From: Bacteroidota bacterium
GTDB lineage: Bacteria > Bacteroidota > Bacteroidia > Bacteroidales > Dysgonomonadaceae
Length of the DNA: 64,000 nucleotides
NCBI GenBank assembly: GCA_023437305.1
Contig: JAEZGN010000022.1
Location: 248,001-312,000 of the forward strand
Direction: 5' to 3'
Shown: positions 45,152 through 53,092 of the stretch, piece after piece
How positions within the stretch are numbered: the first letter of the stretch is position 1
Layout of the letters: every line of letters starts with the position of its first letter
Made by a program: the position numbers and the translations under genes
Notes under the pieces: model-generated
The model's input: the letters and a program-made list of their open reading frames with translations, nothing else
What the model was told of the DNA's origin: nothing
Databases searched by the model: none

Positions 45152-45245
45152 GGCATTAAAGCGAGGTTGATAAATACCTGATAAAGTAATAAAAATAACT
45201 GAAAATATATTGTGTAGTTTTGTAAAGTTTGTGTTAAGGTTGGGG

Positions 45246-45278
45246 TCCTGCAAGTCGTGAGATTAGCAGGATTCTTTT
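45246..45278 (+). terminator. Hairpin terminator downstream of araC-type gene
   Basis: TCCTGC pairs with GCAGGA around a 14-nt loop and is followed by TTCTTTTT. The stem is short, and a -7-like TAGTTTTG lies 24 nt upstream, so it could instead end a very short separate transcript. Confidence 0.6.
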
Positions 45279-45427
45279 TGAAGTAACTTGATTATTTTAT
45301 CAACATAACAAACTATATTTCATATTACTACGAGTAGAATATTTTAATAATTTTTTTTTGACACAACTTATGCAACATAATTCTTTAATTTTCAATTGCT
45401 ATCTGTATAATTTAAAAAATATTAATG

Positions 45428-45435
45428 TAATTTTG
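45428..45435 (+). promoter_or_regulatory. Candidate -7 element of membrane-protein/UbiA/HAD operon
   Basis: TAATTTTG matches TAnnTTTG; no good -33 box at 19 nt. The leader would be about 75 nt. Confidence 0.4.
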
Positions 45436-45514
45436 AATTTCCTCTTTTAAGTTTGATGCTCAAACTTAATTAAACAGGTATATTCCTTATGCGCACTTAC
45501 TTGAATGAAGATAT

Positions 45515-46801
45515 ATGAATAAAAATATTGGTTCTAAGGTTTCTGATTTAAAATATTTATCGAAAGCTCTTTTACCTCAGAAAAAAGATGAAAGGCTTCT
45601 ATTCTTTATACTGCTATTAATCTATTTGTCTTATTCGATATACATTGCATTAAGTACTTCTATAATAGACAATCTGTCGTACGAAACGGATATTTATTTT
45701 TCTTACGATAACCCCTTGATCTTAAAATTGGGGCGGACACAGATAAGCGGGCATCCTCTGCTTATGATGTTTTATTATCCGTTTGTGCTTGTTGGTAACG
45801 CACTTGCTTATCTAGTTGCATTCAAAGCTAAAACATTGCTTTTTGTCTTATTATCTTCTTCTATGATCAGTATGTCTTGTGTTTATGTTTTTCGATACCT
45901 GAGAGAAATCGTTGAGATAAAAAGATCAGTAGCTTATTTAATAACATTCTTTTTTGCATTTTTTTCTACAAACCTTCTTTTAAGCTTTACTCCTGAAAGC
46001 TTTACTCTGTCTGCTATATTTTTGGCCTTTAATGTTTATTACAACTCATCTTATATAAAAAAAGAAAAGTCACCCCCTTTTCTTTCAAATATAGTTTTGG
46101 CTGATTTTATTTTAGGTGGAATTACTCTTACCAATGTCGCAAAAGGTATTGTCCCGGTTTTTTTCTTCAAGGAAAAGAAAATAAGTGTATTTAAAAAGAT
46201 TGTTTTATTGGGAGTAATCTTTCTTGCTATATTATGTGTTGTTCAGATTCTTAGCATTCTTTTTCTCTCTAAGAATTTTTTTGAGTCGATTTTTATACAT
46301 AAAGAATCTTTTACCAACAGTGCTCTGGGAGGTTCTTCTTTTTTTCAGATGGTTTTTACCCATTTCTTTGGCTCTACAATCTTCTTCCCTCCAATGATGA
46401 ATTATACAGCTTACAATTCAACCATGCAGTATATAATTGAAGGAAATTATTCTTTTTGGTGGCAATATACATTTGTCGCTTTGATACTAGTGGCTATTAT
46501 AGCTTCTCTGATAAAGAATTATAAGAATCCTTTTGTGCAAATGATTTTCTTGCTATTTCTCATCGATATTATTATACATTGTATAATGAAATTCGGTATC
46601 AATCAGCCATTTATCTATGGCGCACATTGGGTGTATTGCGTTCCATTGTTATTGGGGTGGCTGTATATTAAGTTGAAGGAAAAACAAGCGAAGCTCTTTG
46701 TGGTATTTTTAATATGTATGTTTATTGGGTTAATTATAAACAACTTGTGTCATCTAGCGGATTTTATTAACTTGGCACAATCTTTATATCCAGCAGAATA
46801 A
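45515..46801 (+). CDS. Polytopic membrane protein, possibly GT-C glycosyltransferase-like (DUF6080-like)
   Basis: This 428-residue protein has about ten membrane helices. A loop after the first helix holds polar and acidic residues (SYETDIYFSYDNPLILKLGR, then TQISGHPLLMMFYYP), a position where GT-C glycosyltransferases carry a catalytic acidic residue. The opening KKDERLLFFILLLIYLSYSIYIALST resembles the Bacteroidales family I know as DUF6080, but I am not sure of it. It is the first of three tightly linked genes, 7 nt before a DPPR-synthase-like gene. A lipid-linked pentose transfer role is inferred from that context. Confidence 0.65.
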   Translation: MNKNIGSKVSDLKYLSKALLPQKKDERLLFFILLLIYLSYSIYIALSTSIIDNLSYETDIYFSYDNPLILKLGRTQISGHPLLMMFYYPFVLVGNALAYLVAFKAKTLLFVLLSSSMISMSCVYVFRYLREIVEIKRSVAYLITFFFAFFSTNLLLSFTPESFTLSAIFLAFNVYYNSSYIKKEKSPPFLSNIVLADFILGGITLTNVAKGIVPVFFFKEKKISVFKKIVLLGVIFLAILCVVQILSILFLSKNFFESIFIHKESFTNSALGGSSFFQMVFTHFFGSTIFFPPMMNYTAYNSTMQYIIEGNYSFWWQYTFVALILVAIIASLIKNYKNPFVQMIFLLFLIDIIIHCIMKFGINQPFIYGAHWVYCVPLLLGWLYIKLKEKQAKLFVVFLICMFIGLIINNLCHLADFINLAQSLYPAE

Positions 46802-46808
46802 AAAATAA

Positions 46809-47696
46809 ATGATGAATAAAATAAAATACTATTTGCAATTGATGCGAATACATCAGTGGGTAAAGAATTTTTTCATCTTTCTCCCTCTGTTCTTTTCTTT
46901 TAAAATGGACCATGTTCCATTATTGATTGCGGATATATGGGCCTTTGTTGGCTTTTGTTTAATCGCAAGCTCCATTTACATTATCAACGATTGGAACGAT
47001 ATTGCAGCAGACCGTCTTCATCCCGAGAAACGAAACAGACCGTTAGCTTCGGGTGCTATAAATAAAAAAGAGGCATCGTTGCTTATTCTTTGTCTGGCGA
47101 CTATCAGTATATCTATTTATATATTTGTTTTAGGAAACTATGCGGCATTGGCTTTATTAGCTTCTTACTTTATGCTTAATATCCTTTACTCGCTAAAATT
47201 GAAGCATATACCGATTATAGATATCAGTATTGTGGCTATAGGATTTGTTATCCGTATATTCATTGGTGGAGTTGTCACAGATACGCCTCTTTCTCGATGG
47301 ATTGTAGTTATGACTTTCTTGTTGGCTATATTTTTGGCACTAGGTAAGCGTCGAGATGATGTGGTAATTTATGAGGAAACAGGGGATAAGGTGCGTAAGA
47401 ATGTAGATGGATATAATATCCCGTTCCTGAATGTGGCAATTGTTATTGTGGCCGCAGTAATGATGGTTGCTTATATTATGTATACTGTATCGCCGGAAGT
47501 TACAGCACGTAATGGAGATAATCTTTACCTGACTTCATTTTTTGTATTTGTAGGGCTATTCAGGTATTTGCAAATCATATTTGTGGAAGAAAGGAGTGGT
47601 AATCCAACATTGATATTCCTCAAAGATAATTTTATCCGCATTATTATAATCTTATGGATTATATCTTTCTTTGTTATCACAAAATTCTTTAGGTAA
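46809..47696 (+). CDS. UbiA-family prenyltransferase, DPPR-synthase type
   Basis: This 295-residue, nine-helix membrane enzyme has the MRIHQWVKNFFIFLPL start and the signature NDWNDIAADRLHPEKRNRPL (Asn60, Asp61, Asp64, Asp68, His71). That signature marks the decaprenyl-phosphate 5-phosphoribosyltransferase branch (Rv3806c-like) of the UbiA superfamily rather than quinone or haem prenyltransferases. The known reaction joins PRPP to a polyprenyl phosphate. The next gene, a HAD phosphatase, overlaps its stop by 1 nt (TAATG), fitting a following dephosphorylation. The product in this organism is unknown. Confidence 0.85.
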   Translation: MMNKIKYYLQLMRIHQWVKNFFIFLPLFFSFKMDHVPLLIADIWAFVGFCLIASSIYIINDWNDIAADRLHPEKRNRPLASGAINKKEASLLILCLATISISIYIFVLGNYAALALLASYFMLNILYSLKLKHIPIIDISIVAIGFVIRIFIGGVVTDTPLSRWIVVMTFLLAIFLALGKRRDDVVIYEETGDKVRKNVDGYNIPFLNVAIVIVAAVMMVAYIMYTVSPEVTARNGDNLYLTSFFVFVGLFRYLQIIFVEERSGNPTLIFLKDNFIRIIIILWIISFFVITKFFR

Positions 47697-48301
47697 TGAT
47701 GGAGGCTAACTCATCGAAGGTAATAGCAGTATTTGACTTTGACGGCACCATAACGAATGTCGATACATTATTCGATTTTATTCGCTTTTACTATGGATTA
47801 CCGCGATTGATTTTGGGATTGTTTGCTCTCTCTCCTCTTTTAATTTTATTTAAGCTGGGTTTTATTACAAATGATAACGCAAAAGAACAGCTGTTTTCTT
47901 ATTTTTTTAAAGGAAAGAGCCTGACGGAATTTAATACTATTTGCGAGAAATACAAAAGCCGAATAAATCAGATATTAAGATCTCAAGCGATCGATAAGAT
48001 GAAGTTTCATCAACAAGAAGGGCATATAGTTCTCATTAATAGTGCATCTATTTGCAACTGGATTGAGCCATGGGCTCAATCAGTTGGTGTCGAACAGGTT
48101 ATCGGGACACAGATTGAAACAGAAGAAGATGTAATAACGGGTAAGTTCAAAGGTGAAAATTGTTATGGTAGAGAAAAGGTCAAACGTTTACTTGAGCTTT
48201 ATCCCGATAGAGATGCTTATCAGTTATATGTATATGGAGACAGTGGTGGAGATAAGCCCTTATTAGATATTGCAGACTTCCCTTTTTATAAGGAATTCTA
48301 A
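47696..48301 (+). CDS. HAD-IB family phosphatase
   Basis: This 201-residue cytoplasmic enzyme has the HAD catalytic motif FDFDGT (Asp14 nucleophile, Asp16), Ser in LINSAS, Lys in YGREKVKRLLEL and GDSGGD (Asp182, Asp186). It belongs to the phosphoserine-phosphatase-like IB group. Its TAATG overlap with the UbiA gene makes prenyl-phosphoribose 5-phosphate the most likely substrate, replacing the PAP2-type phosphatase used in mycobacteria (inference). Confidence 0.85.
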   Translation: MMEANSSKVIAVFDFDGTITNVDTLFDFIRFYYGLPRLILGLFALSPLLILFKLGFITNDNAKEQLFSYFFKGKSLTEFNTICEKYKSRINQILRSQAIDKMKFHQQEGHIVLINSASICNWIEPWAQSVGVEQVIGTQIETEEDVITGKFKGENCYGREKVKRLLELYPDRDAYQLYVYGDSGGDKPLLDIADFPFYKEF

Positions 48302-48307
48302 AAATAA

Positions 48308-48339
48308 AAGAGGCTATTTCTTACATGAAATAGCCTCTT
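48308..48339 (-). terminator. Hairpin between HAD phosphatase and M48 gene
   Basis: A perfect 13-bp stem AAGAGGCTATTTC / GAAATAGCCTCTT with a 6-nt loop. The run TTTTATTTTT follows on the minus strand, so it mainly ends the M48 gene; it can also serve the plus-strand operon. Confidence 0.88.
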
Positions 48340-48368
48340 CCTATTATATCCTTATTTATTCTATTTTG

Positions 48369-49217
48369 TTAAAACTTCCATTTATTAGATGTTTTTGACG
48401 AATTGGTATTCGTCGTTCCTGTTCCTCCTTTATAGTATTTCATAGCTTCAGGCAAATCTTTTTCTATCTGTTGAATACGAGTGTTGTCTGAAGGGTGAGT
48501 ACTCATAAATTCAGGTGTGCTAGTTCCTTGCTGCGACATGCGAGTCCAGAATGCGGCAGCCTGACTTGGATTATATCCTGCCATTGCCATAAATATCAGA
48601 CCAAGTTTATCAGCCTCTAATTCTTGTTTGCGCGAATAAGGTAATAAAATTCCATATTGAGAACCGAGCCCCATCGCTACTGCTGCTGCTTGCTGTACTC
48701 CGGTAGATGTTCCACCAAGAGCAGTGCCTATTGCAGCGGTGCCATACTCAGTTACCATTTGTTGACTCATACGTTCATTTGCGTGTTTTGCAACAGCATG
48801 CGCGACCTCATGTCCTAAGACAACAGCCAGTCCTGTTTCATCTTGCGTGTAAGGTAATATTCCTTCATATACGACGATTTTCCCGCCGGGCATGCAAAAC
48901 GCATTTACATCAGCACTTTTCACGAGGTTGAATTCCCATGCATACGATGATAATTCATCTGCATAACCATTGTTTTTTAGATAAGTTTCAACAGCATTTG
49001 CTATGTTTCTACCAACCTTCTGTACCAATGCCGTATTTTTTTTATCGTTCGATATCGGAGCTGATTTTATAAACTGTTGATATTGCTGCAAACTTAAAGT
49101 AAGAACCTCTTGGTTAGAAACCAGATTCAATTGTTTGCGTCCGGTTACAGGTACGCTGCCACAATTGGAGAACAATAGTGACATCGCTATAAATAAAATA
49201 GGAAAATACTTTATCAT
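48369..49217 (-). CDS. M48-family metallopeptidase lipoprotein
   Basis: This 282-residue protein has a lipoprotein signal (FIAMSLLFSNCGSVP) and the HEVAHAVAKH zinc motif (His136, Glu137, His140), with a downstream KQELEADKLG carrying the third ligand Glu. M48 lipoproteins such as LoiP and BepA degrade misfolded outer-membrane proteins. A Gly/Asn/Ser-rich tail ends the protein. A -7 box (TACCTTTG) lies on the minus strand at 49252-49245, in the 40-bp gap after mscL. Confidence 0.92.
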   Translation of the reverse strand: MIKYFPILFIAMSLLFSNCGSVPVTGRKQLNLVSNQEVLTLSLQQYQQFIKSAPISNDKKNTALVQKVGRNIANAVETYLKNNGYADELSSYAWEFNLVKSADVNAFCMPGGKIVVYEGILPYTQDETGLAVVLGHEVAHAVAKHANERMSQQMVTEYGTAAIGTALGGTSTGVQQAAAVAMGLGSQYGILLPYSRKQELEADKLGLIFMAMAGYNPSQAAAFWTRMSQQGTSTPEFMSTHPSDNTRIQQIEKDLPEAMKYYKGGTGTTNTNSSKTSNKWKF

Positions 49218-49244
49218 AATGCTTGTTTGTTAAGTTTAATTCAT

Positions 49245-49252
49245 CAAAGGTA
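49245..49252 (-). promoter_or_regulatory. Candidate -7 element of M48 gene
   Basis: The minus strand reads TACCTTTG, matching TAnnTTTG, 28 nt upstream of the ATG at 49217. Confidence 0.5.
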
Positions 49253-49257
49253 TATAT

Positions 49258-49668
49258 TTATTTTCTATTCTGCTCCTTCAATAAATCTCTGATTTCCGTT
49301 AACAATGTTTCCTCTTTGCTTGGGGCCGGAGGTGTAACAGGGGCTTCTTCTTTTTTCTTCTGTAGCATATTTATACCTTTGATCGCAAAAAATATGGCAC
49401 TGGCTATAATAACAAAATCAAAAACAGTTTGTACAAAAGATCCATAATTGATAGTTACTGCTGCTGCGTCACCGACTGCATCTTTTAGTGTTACCTTTAG
49501 GTCAGAAAAATTGACACCTCCAAGTATAACTCCTATAGGAGGCATAATAATATCACTTACGAGTGATGATACAATTTTACCAAATGCTCCACCTACAATG
49601 ACACCGACAGCCATATCAACTACGTTGCCACGCATCATAAATTCCTTTAATTCTTTTAATACCGACAT
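49258..49668 (-). CDS. mscL: Large-conductance mechanosensitive channel
   Basis: This 136-residue MscL has the signature [38 protein letters not shown], the second helix [20 protein letters not shown] and a charged C-terminal bundle ([13 protein letters not shown]). It forms a pentamer that opens as a last resort against hypo-osmotic lysis. With the MscS channel at 13151 the window encodes both classical release valves. Confidence 0.97.
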   Translation of the reverse strand: MSVLKELKEFMMRGNVVDMAVGVIVGGAFGKIVSSLVSDIIMPPIGVILGGVNFSDLKVTLKDAVGDAAAVTINYGSFVQTVFDFVIIASAIFFAIKGINMLQKKKEEAPVTPPAPSKEETLLTEIRDLLKEQNRK

Positions 49669-49718
49669 AATTGTTTTATTAAATTAATAAACTGCAATAT
49701 ATTTTTATAAACACGAAT

Positions 49719-50543
49719 TTAAAACTTTTTGTTTAGAAATACTCTAACGCTTACCGGTTTACTCTCACCTTGTATATTTATACTATCGATGCACATTCTA
49801 TCCGGCAGATCCATTAATAAGGGGATGATTGAGTAATCTAATGTCGTCGAATCGCTTGCTGCTTTCTGTTTGTTTTCTAGTATATAGCCTATTAGTTGTA
49901 TTGAGCTGTCATAAGGGACGTAATTAAGAGCCAGAGTTTTGTCCTGCACTTTTGTGAAAATACATACAGGTGTGCTATTTCGAATTTTGGTTATAAGCTC
50001 GATGTTGTTTTCGTCCGAAAAGAATGTGTTTTCCGAGTCGGAATCGATAAATATTTCGATCGGTCTGAGATGGTTGCTGACAGCAAGCATTCCCTTGTAA
50101 AAAGTGCAAACAAGAAATTTATCATCCGGCTGAGTAAAATACCAGATGGTTGCATCTTTATATTCTCTTTTTTGAGGAGGGAAGTCAGAGCCTATGTAGT
50201 TTTTGATATAATCTCCTATGTCGGACTCTTTCTCTTGTCCTATTTTGGTTATCAAAATACTGGCATTGTCTTTGTATTGTGAAATAATAGTAGGGAAAGA
50301 TAAATTTCTTCCAAGAAGACCAGTTAAGCTGCTGAGTGAAGGGTCGTACTGGTATAGCATATCTAGATTATATTCCCTATTGATATTTATTACAGTCAAA
50401 GCCTGAGGAGATACATATTCATATATATCAACCGAGAAAGATTGCTTATTTTGTTCAAGTTTGTTATATAATCGCCATCCTCCGACAAAAACTGCAATTA
50501 TCAGAACAAATAAAATAACTATCTTTATCTCTCGTTTAGCCAT
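49719..50543 (-). CDS. Membrane-anchored protein of unknown function
   Basis: The frame opens at a TTG (50570), but ATG 50543 (MAKREIKIVILFVLIIAVFV) is the likely start, giving 274 residues. It has one N-terminal helix and a large extracytoplasmic domain with KQSFSVDIYEYVSPQALTVI and YKDATIWYFTQPDDKFLVC. It diverges from the GldF/G-like fusion gene with the two starts 33 bp apart, which suggests shared control. The minus strand has TATCTTTG at 50574-50567. I do not recognise a family. Confidence 0.7.
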   Translation of the reverse strand: MAKREIKIVILFVLIIAVFVGGWRLYNKLEQNKQSFSVDIYEYVSPQALTVININREYNLDMLYQYDPSLSSLTGLLGRNLSFPTIISQYKDNASILITKIGQEKESDIGDYIKNYIGSDFPPQKREYKDATIWYFTQPDDKFLVCTFYKGMLAVSNHLRPIEIFIDSDSENTFFSDENNIELITKIRNSTPVCIFTKVQDKTLALNYVPYDSSIQLIGYILENKQKAASDSTTLDYSIIPLLMDLPDRMCIDSINIQGESKPVSVRVFLNKKF

Positions 50544-50566
50544 TGTGTTATTAAACATCAATTTAT

Positions 50567-50574
50567 ACAAAGAT
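50567..50574 (-). promoter_or_regulatory. Candidate -7 element between divergent genes
   Basis: The minus strand reads TATCTTTG, matching TAnnTTTG, 24 nt upstream of ATG 50543. It overlaps the first bases before the plus-strand ATG at 50577. Confidence 0.4.
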
Positions 50575-50576
50575 AT

Positions 50577-52973
50577 ATGAAAGCTTTAGTATTTAAAGAA
50601 CTTAAGTCTGTTTTTTACTCTTCTTTCGGAGCGTTCTTCTCTTTAGCTTTTCTTCTCATTATAGGAAGTTTACTGTGGTTCTTCTCGGGAAAATACAATG
50701 TGGTGGATAGTGGTTATGCAGATCTAGATCGTTTTTTTGGCTTATCACCCATTTTGCTTTTGGTGTTGATTCCGGCTCTTACCATGCGCTCTTTCTCTGA
50801 AGAGCGAAAGGGAAAGACCTTAGATATTTTAATGACTAGACCTGTCAGCATGTTCCATATTTATCTGAGTAAATATTTAGCAGCATTTATCTTTATATTT
50901 ATTACCTTACTGCCTACATATATTTATATTTACTCTTTATCACAGCTAGCCAATCCTGTAGGAAATATTGATCTCAATGCTATTTTTGCCTCGTATTTTT
51001 CTTTGTTGCTATTGGCTATGGTTTTTATATCTATCGGTCTATTCGGGTCGGCTTTGTCTAAGAATCAGGTTGTAGCACTTATAACTTCAGTAATCCTAAG
51101 TGCTCTTGTTTACTATGGGTTCGACTTGCTCTCAGGCTTATTCCTTACGGGGAAAACGCAGGTTGCTGTGTCTTCTTTAGGGCTATTTCATCATTACGAA
51201 TTGATGCAAAGGGGCGTTATCCGATTCAAGGACATACTTGTTGTTATTAATTATTTGGTTTTATTTGTAATTCTTACTCTTGTAGTATTAAGTGATAGAA
51301 AATCAGGGTTTTTGGTTAGAGGGGCAGTTTTGTTTGTTATCATTAATATTGGATTGTACTTTATACCTAACTATAGAGTTGATTTTACCTCGGATAAACG
51401 TTATACGTTAAGTGATTATACAATAAGCCTCTTGAAGGGTATGAAAGATGAGGCTCCTCTTGATATAAATATATATTTGAGTGGAGATCTCAACTATGGA
51501 TTCCAGCGTTTGCAGGATGCAACACTTAATCTGCTAAATGATTACAACCGATATGCAAATAGCAGCCTCGATATAAAATTGAAGAATGTATATCAGACCG
51601 AAAGTTCTGCATCTGAGATATATGAGGCGATGGCAGAAAAAGGTATGCCTGGTATTATTCTTAACGAGATTGATAGGGAAGGGAAAGCCAGCAAAAAAAT
51701 AATCTATCCATACGCCCAAGTATCCAACGGAAAAGATACTCTGGTTGTTCCTTTGTTGAAAAATGTAGCAGGTTACACCGCGGAAGAAAATATAAATGCA
51801 TCTATTGAAGGTTTGGAATTCGAATTTACAGATGCTATTCGCTTGTTAGGACAAGAAACACCTAAGTCAGTTGCCTTTATTGAGGGTCATGATGAGATTT
51901 CCCGTACTTATGTATATGATGCCGAGGAGGTATTATCAAAATACTACACAGTGAATAGGGGAGAGATTGGTAAGGAAATAAATGTATTGGACAATTTTGA
52001 TGCGGTGCTTATTGCCGGCCCGTTATCAAAATATAGTGAAACGGATAAGTATATTCTCGATCAATATATAATGTCTGGTGGCAAGGTGCTATGGCTTATC
52101 GATGGTGCTTTTTATTCTCATCAGGATTTAGCCCGATTAGGGCATTCGGCCAGTATGAAAAATGATGTCAACCTTGATGATATGTTGTTTTCATACGGTG
52201 TGCGTATAAATCCCGATCTTATTCAGGATAGTCAATGTGTTTCTACGTATTTGATGACTGATGCAGGAGTACAGTCTACCTTTGTTGTACCAAGCTATTT
52301 TCAACCATTGTTGCTTCCGTCTCAGGATTTTTCCATCACAAAGAATATAAGAGACGTAAAAGCCGGGTTTGCCAGCTCTATCGATATCGTAAACAATTCT
52401 CCAGATGTGATAAAGCATATATTATTGACTACATCTGCTAACACGCATTTAGTAAAAGTGCCTGATGTGATTGATTTCGATATTTCAAAAGTGCAGAATA
52501 ATAATGACTATTTTGATCAGCAATTTGTTCCTGTGGCGGTAAGTCTAGAAGGTGTATTTACTTCCGTATTCCAAAATAGGAAGATGCCTGATAGCATTAA
52601 GGCTGATGGTTATAAAACTAAGAATATAAGCGAAGGAACAAAAATGATAATCGTTTCGTCTTCTGATATCATAACAAATGAAATTCAAGGACAGGGGCAA
52701 AGTTCTCAGGTGTTACCTATGGGGTACGATAGAGTTTCGCAACAGCAGTTCGGGAACCGTGATTTCATAGTGAATGCCGTAAACTGGCTGACAGGCGATG
52801 ACGGACTGATGGAATTGAGAACAAAGCAGCAAAAGTTATATATTCTAAACAAAAAAGAGGCTTATGAAAACAGAAATCAGTATGCGATACTAAATATTGT
52901 TTTTCCTGTGTTTTTTATTGCTTTGGTCATGGGTTCGATTTTTCTGTATAGAAAAAGAAAATATGAAAACTAA
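50577..52973 (+). CDS. ABC-2 permease fused to GldG-type domain (GldF-GldG-like)
   Basis: This 798-residue protein joins two parts. Residues about 1-240 are a GldF-type ABC-2 permease with six helices and the conserved MRSFSEERKGKTLDILMTRP. After a linking helix (GAVLFVIINIGLYFIPNY) comes a GldG-type periplasmic domain (RYTLSDYTISLLKGMKDEAP, GGKVLWLIDGAFYSH) and a final helix (AILNIVFPVFFIALVMGSIF). In gliding Flavobacteria, GldF and GldG are separate and work with the ATPase GldA. No ATPase gene is adjacent here. The organism's relatives do not glide, so an envelope export role is more likely. Confidence 0.88.
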   Translation: MKALVFKELKSVFYSSFGAFFSLAFLLIIGSLLWFFSGKYNVVDSGYADLDRFFGLSPILLLVLIPALTMRSFSEERKGKTLDILMTRPVSMFHIYLSKYLAAFIFIFITLLPTYIYIYSLSQLANPVGNIDLNAIFASYFSLLLLAMVFISIGLFGSALSKNQVVALITSVILSALVYYGFDLLSGLFLTGKTQVAVSSLGLFHHYELMQRGVIRFKDILVVINYLVLFVILTLVVLSDRKSGFLVRGAVLFVIINIGLYFIPNYRVDFTSDKRYTLSDYTISLLKGMKDEAPLDINIYLSGDLNYGFQRLQDATLNLLNDYNRYANSSLDIKLKNVYQTESSASEIYEAMAEKGMPGIILNEIDREGKASKKIIYPYAQVSNGKDTLVVPLLKNVAGYTAEENINASIEGLEFEFTDAIRLLGQETPKSVAFIEGHDEISRTYVYDAEEVLSKYYTVNRGEIGKEINVLDNFDAVLIAGPLSKYSETDKYILDQYIMSGGKVLWLIDGAFYSHQDLARLGHSASMKNDVNLDDMLFSYGVRINPDLIQDSQCVSTYLMTDAGVQSTFVVPSYFQPLLLPSQDFSITKNIRDVKAGFASSIDIVNNSPDVIKHILLTTSANTHLVKVPDVIDFDISKVQNNNDYFDQQFVPVAVSLEGVFTSVFQNRKMPDSIKADGYKTKNISEGTKMIIVSSSDIITNEIQGQGQSSQVLPMGYDRVSQQQFGNRDFIVNAVNWLTGDDGLMELRTKQQKLYILNKKEAYENRNQYAILNIVFPVFFIALVMGSIFLYRKRKYEN

Positions 52974-53005
52974 TTTGATATTCCGTTAGCTAAAGATAAG
53001 TCAAT

Positions 53006-53042
53006 GTGTAAATAGATTTCTGAAAAATATCTAATTTTACAC
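53006..53042 (+). repeat. Imperfect inverted repeat upstream of ligA
   Basis: GTGTAAATAGA at 53006-53016 is matched by TCTAATTTTACAC at 53030-53042 with a 2-nt bulge. It is not followed by T and overlaps the expected -33 region of ligA, so a binding site is more likely than a terminator. Confidence 0.35.
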
Positions 53043-53062
53043 ACTTTCAGCCTATTTCTTTT

Positions 53063-53070
53063 TATATTTG
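53063..53070 (+). promoter_or_regulatory. Candidate -7 element of ligA
   Basis: TATATTTG matches TAnnTTTG 22 nt upstream of the ATG at 53093. Confidence 0.55.
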
Positions 53071-53092
53071 TATTTACGATTTTAACAAAATA

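Larger units (their letters stand above)
45152..45514 (+). other. Gap with araC terminator and promoter-like boxes
   Basis: No gene is seen in this 363-bp AT-rich gap. It contains TAGTTTTG (45215-45222), the hairpin terminator at 45246-45278, and TAATTTTG (45428-45435), the best -7 candidate for the membrane-protein operon, about 80 nt upstream of its ATG. Confidence 0.5.
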
